64,000 nucleotides of DNA from assembly GCF_001592735.1 (NCBI RefSeq), contig NZ_LUKE01000001.1, positions 806,001 through 870,000 on the forward strand, in the 5' to 3' direction. This stretch comes from Bdellovibrio bacteriovorus (GTDB taxonomy: Bacteria; Bdellovibrionota; Bdellovibrionia; Bdellovibrionales; Bdellovibrionaceae). Position numbers and translations under genes: made by a program. The first letter of the stretch is position 1. Every line of letters begins with the position of its first letter. Positions 33,041-42,738 of the stretch are shown piece after piece. The notes below the pieces were generated by a model, which was not told the DNA's origin, did no database searches, and worked only from the letters and a program-made list of their open reading frames with translations.

Positions 33041-34927
33041 CTATTCGACGGTGACCGACTTCGCTAAATTGCGGGGCTGGTCCACATCATAACCTAGATT
33101 GCTGGCTAAATGATAACTCATCAACTGCAGCGGAATCACAGTCAAGATGGCCGAGACCGTCCAATGCGCTTGAGGAATTGCTAAATAATATTCACTGATC
33201 GAACGCAGTTTTTCATTATCCCCGGTGCCAATAGAAATGACTTTTCCACCACGGGCACGAGCTTCTTCTAAATTGCTGATAGTCTTTTCGTACAAATGAT
33301 CCGTCGGCGCCACCATCACGATCGCCATGCGCTCATCAATCAACGCTAAAGGACCATGCTTCATTTCGCCGGCGGCGTAACCTTCGGCGTGCATGTAAGC
33401 AAGTTCTTTGAGCTTCAAAGCTCCTTCCATCGCGATCGGATAGCTTGTGCCTCGACCCATGTAAAGAAAACCACGGAAAAGTTTTAGCTTCGAAGCGGCT
33501 TCTTCGAAATACTTATCATAAGCAAGGACACCTTCCATCTGACTTGGTACCGCCAATAAAGAACGCACGAGATCTTTTTCATTGGCTTCATTCATCACGC
33601 CACGAGAACGCCCCATTGCGATCGCTAGGCAGTTTAAAACGGCCATCGTGCTGGTGAAGGCTTTTGTTGAAGCCACGCCAATTTCGGGACCTGAGTTCAT
33701 GTACAGGTGACCATGCGCTTCGCGATCAATCGTTGAGTTTCGCACATTACAAATACTCAAAGTGGTTGCACCCATTTCTTTCGCCATACGAATCGCCGCG
33801 AGCGTGTCCGCCGTTTCCCCAGATTGAGAAATTGTTAGAACCAAAGTTTTTGGCGGAATCACCGGATTGCGGTACCGGAACTCGCTGGCAATATCGACTT
33901 CCACCGGCACTTTTGCCAATTGTTCAATAAGGTATTTACCCACCATCCCGGCATAGTTACTAGTTCCACAAGCGATAATGAAGACACGCTCAATACCTTT
34001 AAAAACTTCTTGGGTTTTCGCCCAGTCCGTTTTGCTGTCGAGCTCTTCAAGTTTTTGAACAGGCTGTCCGCCGAAACCAATGTTTTTTAAAGCGACCGTG
34101 AAAGTTTCTGGGTTCACATGCGGTTCAATCGCAGCCGCCACGGCACGGGGCTGTTCATAGATTTCTTTCAGCATGTAATGGGCGTAGCCCTGCTTTTCCA
34201 CCATCTCTGGATTCCAGTTAAGCTCGACAATCTTTTTTTGAATCGGGAATCCATTAGCCGAAAAGAACTGAACGTCAGAACCTTTGATAGAAGCGACTTC
34301 GCGATCTTCAAGGTACACGAATTTTTTAGTGTACTGAATCAAAGCTTGCACGTCGCTAGCAACGAAAACTTCTTTTTCGCCCAATCCGACAACCAATGGA
34401 GGACCATCTTTAAATGCAACCAGACGATCGGGTTCTTGCTCCCACATCACTAAGATTGAAAAGGCACCACGCAATTTATCAAGAGTGTTTTCTACGGCCT
34501 TGAAAAGATCTTTGGTTTGATCCACTTCATTTGCGATTAAATGTGCGACCAATTCAGAATCTGTGTCCGACGTAATGTCGGCGCCTTGGGCTAAAAGCTC
34601 TTCACGGATATCAAGATAGTTTTCGATAATGCCGTTGTGAACCAAATTAATCCCGCGCACTTGATGAGGATGGGCATTACGTTCTGAAGGTTTCCCGTGT
34701 GTGGCCCAGCGCGTGTGACCAATGCCGATATGACCATCAAACTTTTCATGTTGAAGCTTGTCTTCTAAAGCTTTCAATTTACCTTGCGCACGCACCCGTT
34801 TGGTTTTGCCCTGATCTAAAATGGCCACCCCGGCACTGTCATAACCACGGTATTCTAATTTTTTTAGACCACTGACAATAATGTCTTTAGGATTTTTAGG
34901 ACCTAGGTAACCAACAATTCCACACAT
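33041..34927 (-). CDS. glmS: Glutamine-fructose-6-phosphate aminotransferase
   Basis: 628 aa, slightly above the usual 609. GlmS makes glucosamine-6-phosphate, the entry step to UDP-GlcNAc for peptidoglycan and lipopolysaccharide. The N-terminal glutaminase begins MCGIVGYLG with the catalytic Cys2, plus GHTRWATHGKPSERNAHPH. Two SIS domains follow with ACGTSNYAGMVGKY, TISQSGETADTLAA and the C-terminal LAKSVTVE. It lies 8 bases after glmU, so the two form an operon. No glmS ribozyme is visible upstream. Confidence 0.98.
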   Translation of the reverse strand: MCGIVGYLGPKNPKDIIVSGLKKLEYRGYDSAGVAILDQGKTKRVRAQGKLKALEDKLQHEKFDGHIGIGHTRWATHGKPSERNAHPHQVRGINLVHNGIIENYLDIREELLAQGADITSDTDSELVAHLIANEVDQTKDLFKAVENTLDKLRGAFSILVMWEQEPDRLVAFKDGPPLVVGLGEKEVFVASDVQALIQYTKKFVYLEDREVASIKGSDVQFFSANGFPIQKKIVELNWNPEMVEKQGYAHYMLKEIYEQPRAVAAAIEPHVNPETFTVALKNIGFGGQPVQKLEELDSKTDWAKTQEVFKGIERVFIIACGTSNYAGMVGKYLIEQLAKVPVEVDIASEFRYRNPVIPPKTLVLTISQSGETADTLAAIRMAKEMGATTLSICNVRNSTIDREAHGHLYMNSGPEIGVASTKAFTSTMAVLNCLAIAMGRSRGVMNEANEKDLVRSLLAVPSQMEGVLAYDKYFEEAASKLKLFRGFLYMGRGTSYPIAMEGALKLKELAYMHAEGYAAGEMKHGPLALIDERMAIVMVAPTDHLYEKTISNLEEARARGGKVISIGTGDNEKLRSISEYYLAIPQAHWTVSAILTVIPLQLMSYHLASNLGYDVDQPRNLAKSVTVE

Positions 34928-34935
34928 AAATTCAC

Positions 34936-36330
34936 CTATTCTTTATTTTCAGGTTCTGATGCTTTAGCAACGTAGTTCTCTTTAACGAACTGCTTGCCTC
35001 GAGCCACGGCCAATGCTTTGGCGGGCACACTCTTGGTGATCGTTGAGCCCGAGCCAATCACCGCGTCGTCGCCGACTTCGATCGGAGCCACGAACTGCGT
35101 ATCACTGCCCACAAAAACACGATTGCCAATCTTAGTTTTATATTTCTTTTTATCGGCTGCATAATTGCACGTAATAGTGCCACAACCGATGTTTACTTCT
35201 TCGCCAATTTCCGCATCACCCAAATAAGTCAAATGACCGGCTTTGGATTTTTTGCCGAATTTTACTTTCTTCATTTCCACAAAGTTACCGACATGCGCTT
35301 CTTCGCCAATCTCTGTGTCCGGGCGCAAACGCGCATAAGGACCGACCGAGGCCTTACTGTGCACGCGCGAGGACTCTAAATAACTCCCGCCACGCACTTG
35401 CACGCTGTCAGCAATCTCTGAATCAGAAATAAAAGCATTGGATTCAATCACACAGAAAGATCCAATTTTGCTGCGACCCCGAATAAAGACATTCGGGTAA
35501 ATCACCGTGCCTGCGCCGATCTCCACGGACTCTTCCACATAGGTGGTTTTAGGATCGATCATCAAAACGCCGGATTCCATCAGCTGCAAAGCCTTACGTT
35601 GAAAAATCAAACGCGTGGCTTTTGCCAACTCCATTTGATCGTTTACACCCACCGCCACTTTTGGCGTGGATTTGATTGCTTGCACTTTGCATTTGTCTTG
35701 GATGCACAAGGAAATCAAATCGGTGATATAGAATTCTTTTTTGGCGTTGTTATTTTGGATCTTTGGAAGGTATTCCGCCAAAATAGAAGCTTTCGCAATG
35801 AAAATACCAGTATTAATTTCCGCAATTTTTAAAGTTTCCGCCGAAGCATCCTTGGCTTCCACGATGGCGACGATGTCGCCATGATGGCGCACGATACGCC
35901 CTAAATCTCCAGGTCTTTTGACGACCGCCGTGACCACGGCCAGATCATATTTTTCTTCGCGGAAGACCCGTACGAATTCTTTGATTTCGTGAGCTTCAAT
36001 CAAAGGCACATCGCCATTCATGATAATAACGTCGCCTTCGATATTTTCTGGTTTAGCACACCGTACCGCGTGAGCTGTGCCGGCTTGTTCTTCTTGAACA
36101 TAGCAAGACACTCCCATCGGCTCCACAACTTGGCGAACCAGATTCTGCCCGTGCCCCACGACAACGCGGACTTCCACCGCACCGGCCTTTTTAGAGGCTT
36201 GGATGACTTTTTCGATCATGGGACGTCCCGCCACGGGATGAAGAACCTTTGGCAATGGAGATTTCATGCGAGTGCCTTTACCCGCCGCCAAAGCGATCAC
36301 CGTCAATTTTTCTGAAGCATTTGCTGCCAT
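34936..36330 (-). CDS. glmU: Bifunctional GlcNAc-1-phosphate uridyltransferase / glucosamine-1-phosphate acetyltransferase
   Basis: 464 aa. GlmU completes UDP-GlcNAc synthesis. The N-terminal pyrophosphorylase (about 1-240) has the motif LAAGKGTRMKSPLPKVLHP. The C-terminal half is a left-handed beta helix with hexapeptide repeats, including RLRPDTEIGEEAHVGNFVEM and NYAADKKKYKTKIG with the active-site residues. It is the first gene of the glmU-glmS operon. It diverges from the M14 peptidase gene with 57 bases between starts. Confidence 0.97.
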   Translation of the reverse strand: MAANASEKLTVIALAAGKGTRMKSPLPKVLHPVAGRPMIEKVIQASKKAGAVEVRVVVGHGQNLVRQVVEPMGVSCYVQEEQAGTAHAVRCAKPENIEGDVIIMNGDVPLIEAHEIKEFVRVFREEKYDLAVVTAVVKRPGDLGRIVRHHGDIVAIVEAKDASAETLKIAEINTGIFIAKASILAEYLPKIQNNNAKKEFYITDLISLCIQDKCKVQAIKSTPKVAVGVNDQMELAKATRLIFQRKALQLMESGVLMIDPKTTYVEESVEIGAGTVIYPNVFIRGRSKIGSFCVIESNAFISDSEIADSVQVRGGSYLESSRVHSKASVGPYARLRPDTEIGEEAHVGNFVEMKKVKFGKKSKAGHLTYLGDAEIGEEVNIGCGTITCNYAADKKKYKTKIGNRVFVGSDTQFVAPIEVGDDAVIGSGSTITKSVPAKALAVARGKQFVKENYVAKASEPENKE

Positions 36331-36387
36331 TTAGGATCTTCCTTTTAAAAGCTTTTCTTCTCTGAAAAAAACAGGTTCAATTGTCTC

Positions 36388-37080
36388 ATGCAAGGAAAAA
36401 TTTTTCACCAAACTTCTTGGGCTACGACGGAACGAGGCACGCCGCTGGAGCTGTATAAAAAAACACACAGTTCTGCATCACTCTCTGAGCGCCCGATTTT
36501 GTTTATTGGTGGGGTTCACGGTGATGAACCGGAAGGTGTGCGTCTAGCCGAAGAGTTGCTTGCATGGTTGCAACATGAAGAAAGTCAGAATTCTGAAAAG
36601 ATACGCCCTTGGATCCTTATTCCCTGCCTGAATCCCGACGGATATTCTAAAAATCAGCGCACCAACGCTGCTGGCGTCGATCTGAATCGCAATTTTCCCT
36701 CGAAAGATTGGAGTTCTGAAGCCAAAGCTCCACGTTATAATCCTGGCCCTTCGCCTGGAAGTGAGAAGGAAGTCCAAGCTCTAGTGAAACTCATTGAGGA
36801 CGAAAAGCCACAACTCATAGTACACTTTCACTCATGGGAGCCTTGCGTTGTATATACTGGCGCCCCTGGAAAACCGGCCGCTGAAATCTTAGCCTCGGGT
36901 ACCACCTATGAATGCCGCGAGGATATTGGATATCCGACTCCGGGGTCCTTGGGTCAATTCGGATGGATGGAGCATCAGATCCCCGTCATCTGCATTGAAG
37001 AACAAGAACACATGGCACTGGACAAAGTGTGGCCGCATTTCCAAAAAGGACTTACGACTTTGCTCATGGGAAAATCTTAA
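36388..37080 (+). CDS. M14-family zinc carboxypeptidase, MpaA-like
   Basis: 230 aa. The zinc motif HxxE is in GGVHGDEPEG (His50, Glu53), the third zinc ligand is in IVHFHSWEP, and the catalytic Glu is in ICIEEQEH near the end. LNPDGY and GVDLNRNFP match the carboxypeptidase core. Size and lack of signal peptide resemble MpaA, which removes the diaminopimelate from murein tripeptide in the cytoplasm; that would serve recycling of wall fragments. The stop shares a base with the next ATG (TAATG). Confidence 0.85.
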   Translation: MQGKIFHQTSWATTERGTPLELYKKTHSSASLSERPILFIGGVHGDEPEGVRLAEELLAWLQHEESQNSEKIRPWILIPCLNPDGYSKNQRTNAAGVDLNRNFPSKDWSSEAKAPRYNPGPSPGSEKEVQALVKLIEDEKPQLIVHFHSWEPCVVYTGAPGKPAAEILASGTTYECREDIGYPTPGSLGQFGWMEHQIPVICIEEQEHMALDKVWPHFQKGLTTLLMGKS

Positions 37081-37760
37081 TGCACGTTCGCTCTATTGCC
37101 TTTGATCTTGATGATACTTTGCTAGATACCTCGGCAATTTTAATTCCGTCGGCGGCAAAACGCGCGTGTGAGGCCATGCTCAGCGCAGGCTTGCACTGCC
37201 AATTGGGGGAATGCCTGCAAATGCGCCAAGAGCTTTCGGTTCTCAATTCCCACACCGAAATCTTTTCTAGCATCATCAAACGTTTTGGGGCCACCCATCC
37301 CGAAAAAGCCATGCAAGGGGCCATCGAAGCCTTTTATAATCCTTTCGTGCCGGCACACTTGCCTCTTTTATCCGGAGCTTTAGAAAATCTGGAGCGCTTA
37401 AAAAAGAACTATAACTTGTACCTCGTAACGATGGGATCGCTAGAAGGGCAAAAAAAGAAAATTGCCGCTTTAGATATCGAAAAGCATTTTAAAAAAATAT
37501 TTATAGTCGACAGTCTTTCGGGAAATCGCAAAGAATCGGCCTTTAAAGAAATTCTGAACGAAGAAGGCCATGCTCCCGAAGAGTTGCTGAGCGTCGGCAA
37601 CCGCCTGACCAGCGAAATTCGCGACGGCAAAAAAGTGGGCGCAAAAACTTGTTACTTTGCTTACGGGGAACACGTCGGTGAAAAAGCCCAACAACCCGAA
37701 GACCATCCTGATTACACCATCTATCACCATCGAGAGCTGATTCCTCAATGCGGACTTTAA
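37080..37760 (+). CDS. HAD-superfamily hydrolase
   Basis: 226 aa from the ATG at 37080; the longer frame to 37029 lies inside the peptidase gene. HAD motif I is AFDLDDTLLDTS near residues 6-17. Motif II is in LVTMGS, and the Lys of motif III and acidic motif IV are near KESAFKEIL and LSVGNRLTSEIRDGKK. It is a YjjG-like or phosphoglycolate-phosphatase-like phosphatase; the substrate is unknown. It overlaps the histidine kinase gene by 13 bases. Confidence 0.83.
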   Translation: MHVRSIAFDLDDTLLDTSAILIPSAAKRACEAMLSAGLHCQLGECLQMRQELSVLNSHTEIFSSIIKRFGATHPEKAMQGAIEAFYNPFVPAHLPLLSGALENLERLKKNYNLYLVTMGSLEGQKKKIAALDIEKHFKKIFIVDSLSGNRKESAFKEILNEEGHAPEELLSVGNRLTSEIRDGKKVGAKTCYFAYGEHVGEKAQQPEDHPDYTIYHHRELIPQCGL

Positions 37761-39619
37761 AAGCCAGCTTTCTATTGATTGGATCCTGGGATGCGCGCCT
37801 GCAAGAGCACGGGGCTCATATCGCCACAGATTTAAATCAGGCTTGGCATTGGATTCAAGATTCTAGTTACGATGTGATCGCTCTTTCCGTGACGTTGATT
37901 TTGGGAAAACGCTTTCATGAGTTTTATGAAGAGATCAAACGCACCTCCCCAGCCACTCAGTTCATCGCGGTGGTGCCCGAAGACTTTTCGCCGAACCAAC
38001 TGGCTTTCCTGCATCAAGATTATTCGTTCTTGCGGGTGGTCTCAAGTTTTCAAGAAAGTGATTTAGAATCTCATCTTTTTGCCGCACTAGAAGAAGCCAA
38101 TCAACGCAAACAAGATGAAAACTTGGCTCTCTTGATCCGTGAACAGACCGCCCAATTAAAGCGCTTGCAAATCGAACTTGAAGAACGGGTGCAAAAAAGA
38201 ACTCGTTTCTTAACGGAAGCTCGTCGCAAATTGTATATGACCAACTCCCGGATTGAAGGATTTAAGCGGGCGCTGATGGCCGTGCATGAAGCCAGCTCGG
38301 TGGTAGAAATTGAACAGCTTTTAAACGAAGCGATGGCCAGCTCGGTGCAAACTTCTTGGATTCGTCTGTTCTATGCTCCTCAAGATGATTTGTTCGCACA
38401 GCAGGTGGAAGAACAATTAGGTTTTACCCAATTGCAAGTTCCGCTGTTTCGCTATCATGAAAAAATCGGCTCCATCTTTTTCTTGCGACCGCCCGAACAC
38501 CCTTTCAACCGCGAAGAAAGTGATTTTTTAAATCGCGTGGCCGAAGCCGTGGCTTTAGCCCTCGACCGCATTCAAAAATTACGTGAGTCGGAATCTTTAA
38601 AAGAACAGTGGGAAGCGACATTTAATTCCATGTCCGATCCCGTGGTTTTGATTGATACAAATTATGATATCATTCAGTCCAATAAGGCCTTGCAAGAACG
38701 TTTGACCGAGCAAGGGCGCGAACAGAATTCACGCAAATGTTATCAAGTTCTTTTTAATCGTGAAGAGCCGTGCCCTGGTTGCCAACGCGGGCATAACTTC
38801 CGCACCCAATCTAAAGGCGCACGATATTTTGATGTCTTTAGCCAAAGCCTTGTCTTAGATCCCGATCAACCGCCCGTGTTCGTAAATCTTTATCACGACA
38901 TCACTCATCAGCTAAAAATGGAAAAGCAGATTCTGGAATCTGCAAAGATGGCAGAGCTGGGCACAATTGGATCCAGCATCGCCCATGAGTTGAACAATCC
39001 ATTAGGTGGTATTTTATCATTCACTCAGTTGATTAAGATGGATATGAAGCCGGATCATCCCCTTTATCCCGACGTGGTTGAAATGGAAGCCGGCGTGCAA
39101 CGCTGTAAAGAGATCGTGCAAAATCTTTTGGGGTTCACACGCTCTCCGAGTGCTGATGACAATGGTGTGGTCTCGCTAAAGGATGTCAGCTTGCGCGCCT
39201 TAAAGATTGTAGAGCTGCAAACAAAATCTCAAGGCATTGAAGTGAAACTGCACTTCCCGGCTCAAGACATCACCACGCGCGGGAACCAAAATCTTTTGGC
39301 CCAAGGACTTAAAAACGTCTTTCAAAATGCCATTGATCACTTAAGCGATCGCATTCGTCATGAAAAAGGTTTCCATGCGGTTTTAGATTTAGAAATTGCC
39401 AGCACTCCTCAAGGACCCGAAATCCGAGTCATAGATAATGGAACTTTAGAAAAAAATCCCGGCTTACCTATTGGTTTAGGTCTTTCTGTGGCCGCGCAAA
39501 TTTTCCGGGATCATGAAGCACAATTGCACATCACCACGAATTCAGAAAATAAAAACTCAGCGCGCATTACGTTTGAACAGCATGAAGCTGGTGCCGCGAA
39601 TGTCACCCAGCCGAACTAA
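37748..39619 (+). CDS. Soluble histidine kinase with receiver-like, GAF and PAS domains
   Basis: 623 aa. Residues about 5-115 look like a receiver fold without a clear phospho-Asp. A coiled coil follows (about 115-165), then a GAF-like domain (about 170-275), then a PAS domain (about 285-390) holding CYQVLFNREEPCPGCQRG, a C-x10-C-x2-C pattern that may bind metal or sense redox. The kinase core has His413 in SSIAHELNNPLGGI, an N-box NVFQNAIDHL and a short G-box (VIDNGTLEKN, GLGLSVA). There is no membrane helix. Its likely partner is the sigma-54 regulator at 40490. The 3' end overlaps the antisense methyltransferase by 63 bases. Confidence 0.88.
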   Translation: MRTLKASFLLIGSWDARLQEHGAHIATDLNQAWHWIQDSSYDVIALSVTLILGKRFHEFYEEIKRTSPATQFIAVVPEDFSPNQLAFLHQDYSFLRVVSSFQESDLESHLFAALEEANQRKQDENLALLIREQTAQLKRLQIELEERVQKRTRFLTEARRKLYMTNSRIEGFKRALMAVHEASSVVEIEQLLNEAMASSVQTSWIRLFYAPQDDLFAQQVEEQLGFTQLQVPLFRYHEKIGSIFFLRPPEHPFNREESDFLNRVAEAVALALDRIQKLRESESLKEQWEATFNSMSDPVVLIDTNYDIIQSNKALQERLTEQGREQNSRKCYQVLFNREEPCPGCQRGHNFRTQSKGARYFDVFSQSLVLDPDQPPVFVNLYHDITHQLKMEKQILESAKMAELGTIGSSIAHELNNPLGGILSFTQLIKMDMKPDHPLYPDVVEMEAGVQRCKEIVQNLLGFTRSPSADDNGVVSLKDVSLRALKIVELQTKSQGIEVKLHFPAQDITTRGNQNLLAQGLKNVFQNAIDHLSDRIRHEKGFHAVLDLEIASTPQGPEIRVIDNGTLEKNPGLPIGLGLSVAAQIFRDHEAQLHITTNSENKNSARITFEQHEAGAANVTQPN

Positions 39620-40207
39620 ACGGCCCTTATCAGCCAGAATTTTTTGGGCCTCTTCTTGCGCATCAAATCCGTGATCTTCAAGATCGCGCAATAAAAAGAA
39701 CGCTTGTCCGTGATCCATAAGCGAATCGCAGATCGACTCTAAAAGAGTTTTAAAATCTGAATCGATAAAAAATCGGCAGCGGTTTTTAAATTCCGAAGGC
39801 GACATCTTGCCTTGCCCGATACGAAAATACGGAGGATTGCTTAAAATAAGGTCATACTTAGGTTCCTGATTTTTTAAATCCGCATAACTGCCTAAGGCAA
39901 ATCGCGCGGTGACGTCTTTAAGATCCGCCCGTTTTAAATTTTCCGCGAAGTGCGGAAGATAGACATCTTGAACTTCTAAGAAATCAAAGCTTTCTATAAT
40001 TTTGATATCTTCGCTTTGGCAGTGAAAAAGAAAATCCAGTCCCACCACGCCACAGCCGGCGCATAAGTCTAAAGCTTGTTTACCGGCAAATCCTTGCTGA
40101 TGAAGGATTTCAAACGCTCGCCTAGCCAAAAAGACCGAATCATGACTGAAATGATATTCTTCAGGCTGAGAGTACTGAAAGGTGAAATGCGGATTGAGCG
40201 ATGACAT
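39557..40207 (-). CDS. TrmN6/YfiC-like N6-adenine methyltransferase
   Basis: 216 aa. A SAM-binding motif (ALDLCAGCGVVGLDFLF, about 45-61) and the catalytic NPPY in LILSNPPYFRIG (about 124) mark an N6-adenine methyltransferase. The start FQYSQPEEYHFSHDSVFLA resembles the TrmN6/YfiC family, which modifies A37 of tRNA-Val. The assignment to tRNA rather than another adenine target is by family. Its 3' end runs 63 bases into the histidine kinase gene on the other strand. Confidence 0.83.
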   Translation of the reverse strand: MSSLNPHFTFQYSQPEEYHFSHDSVFLARRAFEILHQQGFAGKQALDLCAGCGVVGLDFLFHCQSEDIKIIESFDFLEVQDVYLPHFAENLKRADLKDVTARFALGSYADLKNQEPKYDLILSNPPYFRIGQGKMSPSEFKNRCRFFIDSDFKTLLESICDSLMDHGQAFFLLRDLEDHGFDAQEEAQKILADKGRLVRLGDIRGTSFMLFKRNAR

Positions 40208-40341
40208 CGTTTAAAACCATAATATCAGCCCTCGGCGGTTGTCCAGAATTCAAGCAAAACCGATTCACCTTTTTAGAGATTTTATTCACATTCAGCCCGA
40301 CCCTAGACTGGCTAACTAGAATCTGTGGGTAAACTTTACCT

Positions 40342-40360
40342 ACTCCGGCAGCGCCGGAGT
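40342..40360 (+). terminator. GC hairpin upstream of the response regulator
   Basis: ACTCCGGC and GCCGGAGT pair as a perfect 8-bp stem with loop AGC. It lacks a T-tract, so it may be a leader structure rather than a terminator. Confidence 0.4.
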
Positions 40361-40409
40361 GAAAGACAGTCCAGTTTTGTGGTCCTGAAACCCTTTGCTG
40401 GCGCGGATT

Positions 40410-40429
40410 TTTTGACAGTCCCGTCAAAA
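40410..40429. promoter_or_regulatory. Inverted repeat TTTTGAC-N6-GTCAAAA
   Basis: Perfect 7-base arms, six bases apart, 60 bases before the response regulator start. It could be an operator for that gene. The binding protein is unknown. Confidence 0.38.
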
Positions 40430-40489
40430 TCCCTCATCCTGAATTTGTTAGTTCTGTTCACTCAAGAACCCACCATGGAAGGAAGGTTC

Positions 40490-41893
40490 ATGCGTAGCCA
40501 ACGCGTTCTTATATTAGACGACGAATCCTCATTACGAACAGCCTTGTTCAGAGTATTAGACCGAAAAGGGTTGAACGTCATTACGGCCAATAAGATCGAA
40601 GAAGCCAAAGTTTTATGCCAAGGGGATACGCAAGTAGATCTTGCGATCGTCGACTTAAATCTTCCGGACGGAGATGGCATCGAATTCATGGGCTATCTTA
40701 AAAATCTTTTTCCGGCAACCGAAGTCATTATCTTAACGGGTCACGCGACAATTGAATCAGCTATTCGGGCCACACAAAAAGGGGCCTTCCATTTTGTGAC
40801 GAAGCCCTTCAACCTCGAAGAGCTTATGAGTCTTATTGAAAAAGCTCTTACCCATAAAAAGCTCCAACAAGAAAATCAGCAGCTTCGTTCTGAACTGAAT
40901 AAGAAATATAAATTCGACCAAATCATCGGCAACAGTGAGCAGATCCAAGGCGTTTTACGTTTGATTGAACGCGTGGCCGATTCAGACTCTACGGTGTTAG
41001 TGACCGGCGAATCGGGAACTGGTAAAGAGCTTATCGCCCGCGCAATTCACTACAACTCTCCACGCGCGCAAGGTCCTTTTATTCCGATCAATTGCGGAGC
41101 GATTCCTTCAGAGCTTTTAGAAAGTGAACTTTTTGGTCACGTGAAAGGTGCCTTCACCGGCGCGATAGCCAACCGCGTGGGCCGTTTTGAAATGGCTGAC
41201 GGCGGTACTATCTTTTTGGATGAAATCGGCGACCTTGAACCGTCTTTACAGGTAAAACTTTTGCGCGCCTTGCAAGAACGCAGTTTTGAGCCCGTCGGCT
41301 CAACCAAAACTGTGACGGTGAATGCTCGAGTGATTGCAGCAACCAATCTAAATCTTGATGAAGCTGTCGAAAATGGCCGGTTTCGCGAAGATCTTTACTA
41401 TCGCTTGAACGTCATTCCAATCACGGTGCCCGCATTGCGTGAAAGAAAAGCTGACATTCCGCTTTTACTAAATCACTTCATGGATATTTTTAGTAAAAAC
41501 AAAGGGCGTGGTCTTAATGGGATCACTCCTGATGCTTTGGACTGTCTAGTCAACTATCCATGGCCAGGAAATATTCGTGAGCTTGAAAACCTAGTTGAGC
41601 GCATGACAATTTTAAAAGGTCACGGACAGATCGATAATTCAGATCTGCCTGTGAAATACAAATCCAGCAAAGCGGCTACCGCGGATGTGGGGGGCCTAGA
41701 AATCCCGGATGCGGGAATGGATTTCAATTCGGCCGTGGATGCCTATGAAAATGCTTTGATTTTGAAAGCCTTAGAAAAGACCGGCTGGAATCGTAATCAA
41801 GCCGCCGCTTTATTAAGACTGAATCGCACCACACTGGTGGAGAAGATTAAGAAAAAAGGCCTTAATCCGCCGAACGAAGTCAATCCTAGCTAA
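40490..41893 (+). CDS. NtrC-family sigma-54-dependent response regulator
   Basis: 467 aa from the ATG at 40490, which has an AAGGAAGG site directly upstream. The frame is open to 40325 but the receiver starts here. The receiver (about 1-120) has phospho-Asp55 (IVDLNLPDG), Thr (LTGHA) and Lys (TKPF). The AAA+ domain has Walker A GESGTGKE (about 173-180), an intact GAFTGA (about 220-225) and Walker B GGTIFLDEIGDL. A Fis-type helix-turn-helix ends the protein (NRNQAAALLRLNRTTLVEKI). It can therefore activate sigma-54 promoters, and its likely kinase is the GAF/PAS kinase upstream. Confidence 0.96.
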   Translation: MRSQRVLILDDESSLRTALFRVLDRKGLNVITANKIEEAKVLCQGDTQVDLAIVDLNLPDGDGIEFMGYLKNLFPATEVIILTGHATIESAIRATQKGAFHFVTKPFNLEELMSLIEKALTHKKLQQENQQLRSELNKKYKFDQIIGNSEQIQGVLRLIERVADSDSTVLVTGESGTGKELIARAIHYNSPRAQGPFIPINCGAIPSELLESELFGHVKGAFTGAIANRVGRFEMADGGTIFLDEIGDLEPSLQVKLLRALQERSFEPVGSTKTVTVNARVIAATNLNLDEAVENGRFREDLYYRLNVIPITVPALRERKADIPLLLNHFMDIFSKNKGRGLNGITPDALDCLVNYPWPGNIRELENLVERMTILKGHGQIDNSDLPVKYKSSKAATADVGGLEIPDAGMDFNSAVDAYENALILKALEKTGWNRNQAAALLRLNRTTLVEKIKKKGLNPPNEVNPS

Positions 41894-41907
41894 TTTTTAG
41901 TTCCTCC

Positions 41908-41957
41908 ACCCCACTTAAAACCGTTTCCCAAGAACGATGGCTAGTGGGGTTTTTATT
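41908..41957 (+). terminator. Terminator after the response regulator
   Basis: ACCCCACT (41908-41915) pairs with AGTGGGGT (41943-41950) over a long loop, followed by TTTTTATT. It also lies next to the convergent phosphoesterase stop. Confidence 0.75.
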
Positions 41958-42729
41958 AAGCCCAGGAGACCGCTCGAGTCGCCTGAGGGTCTTTGATGAT
42001 GAACCCTTCTTCTTCTAAAAAATAAGTTTCTACGCGAACATTGCTATCCGCGATTTCAAGAATGTGAAAGCTGTTAACCTCACCACGCAAACGATCGCTG
42101 GTCGCACTGCCGGCAGAGATGTGCAAAATTTTATGCCCCTCCGTCTCTACCAACTCAATCCAGTTTAAATGGGAATGCCCGCTGACGATAATATGAGGTT
42201 TTAGATTTAGAACTTCTTGGGCTAAATGCCGTGGCCGAATGCGACTGAGCATCTTCGGCTGAAACACCGGATGGTGACACGCAATCATGCGCAAGGCTTT
42301 AGGATCAGCCGCTTCGAAAGCTTTTTTTGCGCGAAGAATATCTTTTTCTAAGATACGCCCCTCGACGGTGCGGTATTTATGGGCGGTTCTAAAACCCACG
42401 ATCACGGTTTCAGCAGATTCAAACGTATCCACCGCCAACTCACGGATATATTTATTATAATTTTTTAATGGCCGCAGCAATCGCACCCAAAAGTTATAAA
42501 GTGGAATATCATGATTTCCAGGAATCGTAAGCAAAGGAACCGGAAGTTTCTTGATAAACTCGGCCGCTTCCTGATATTGCGATGAACGGGCTCGTTGAGT
42601 CCAATCCCCTGTCATAACGATGAGATCTAGTTTCTCTTCGTTAGCTTTAAGGAAGTTTTCCAAAGAAGCAATCGCGGGAGGATGAATGCGACCGAAGTGG
42701 AGATCTGATATGTGCAACACTCTCTTCAT
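41956..42729 (-). CDS. Calcineurin-like metallophosphoesterase
   Basis: 257 aa. All dimetal motifs are present: ISDLHFG (about 7-13), MTGDWT (about 39-44), PGNHDIP (about 69-75), ACHHPVF and SGHSHLN. The family covers phosphodiesterases and phosphatases; the substrate is not evident. It has no signal peptide. Its ATG is nine bases from the ATG of the divergent lipid kinase, so its promoter must lie inside that gene, and no Shine-Dalgarno is visible. Confidence 0.9.
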   Translation of the reverse strand: MKRVLHISDLHFGRIHPPAIASLENFLKANEEKLDLIVMTGDWTQRARSSQYQEAAEFIKKLPVPLLTIPGNHDIPLYNFWVRLLRPLKNYNKYIRELAVDTFESAETVIVGFRTAHKYRTVEGRILEKDILRAKKAFEAADPKALRMIACHHPVFQPKMLSRIRPRHLAQEVLNLKPHIIVSGHSHLNWIELVETEGHKILHISAGSATSDRLRGEVNSFHILEIADSNVRVETYFLEEEGFIIKDPQATRAVSWA

Positions 42730-42738
42730 AGAATGGTT

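Noticed and set aside
33041-36330. glmS ribozyme upstream of glmS
   Set aside because: glmU ends only 8 bases before glmS, leaving no space for a ribozyme.
40325-40489. Upstream extension of the sigma-54 response regulator
   Set aside because: The receiver domain starts at the ATG at 40490, which has a good ribosome site; the extension holds two inverted repeats and looks non-coding.
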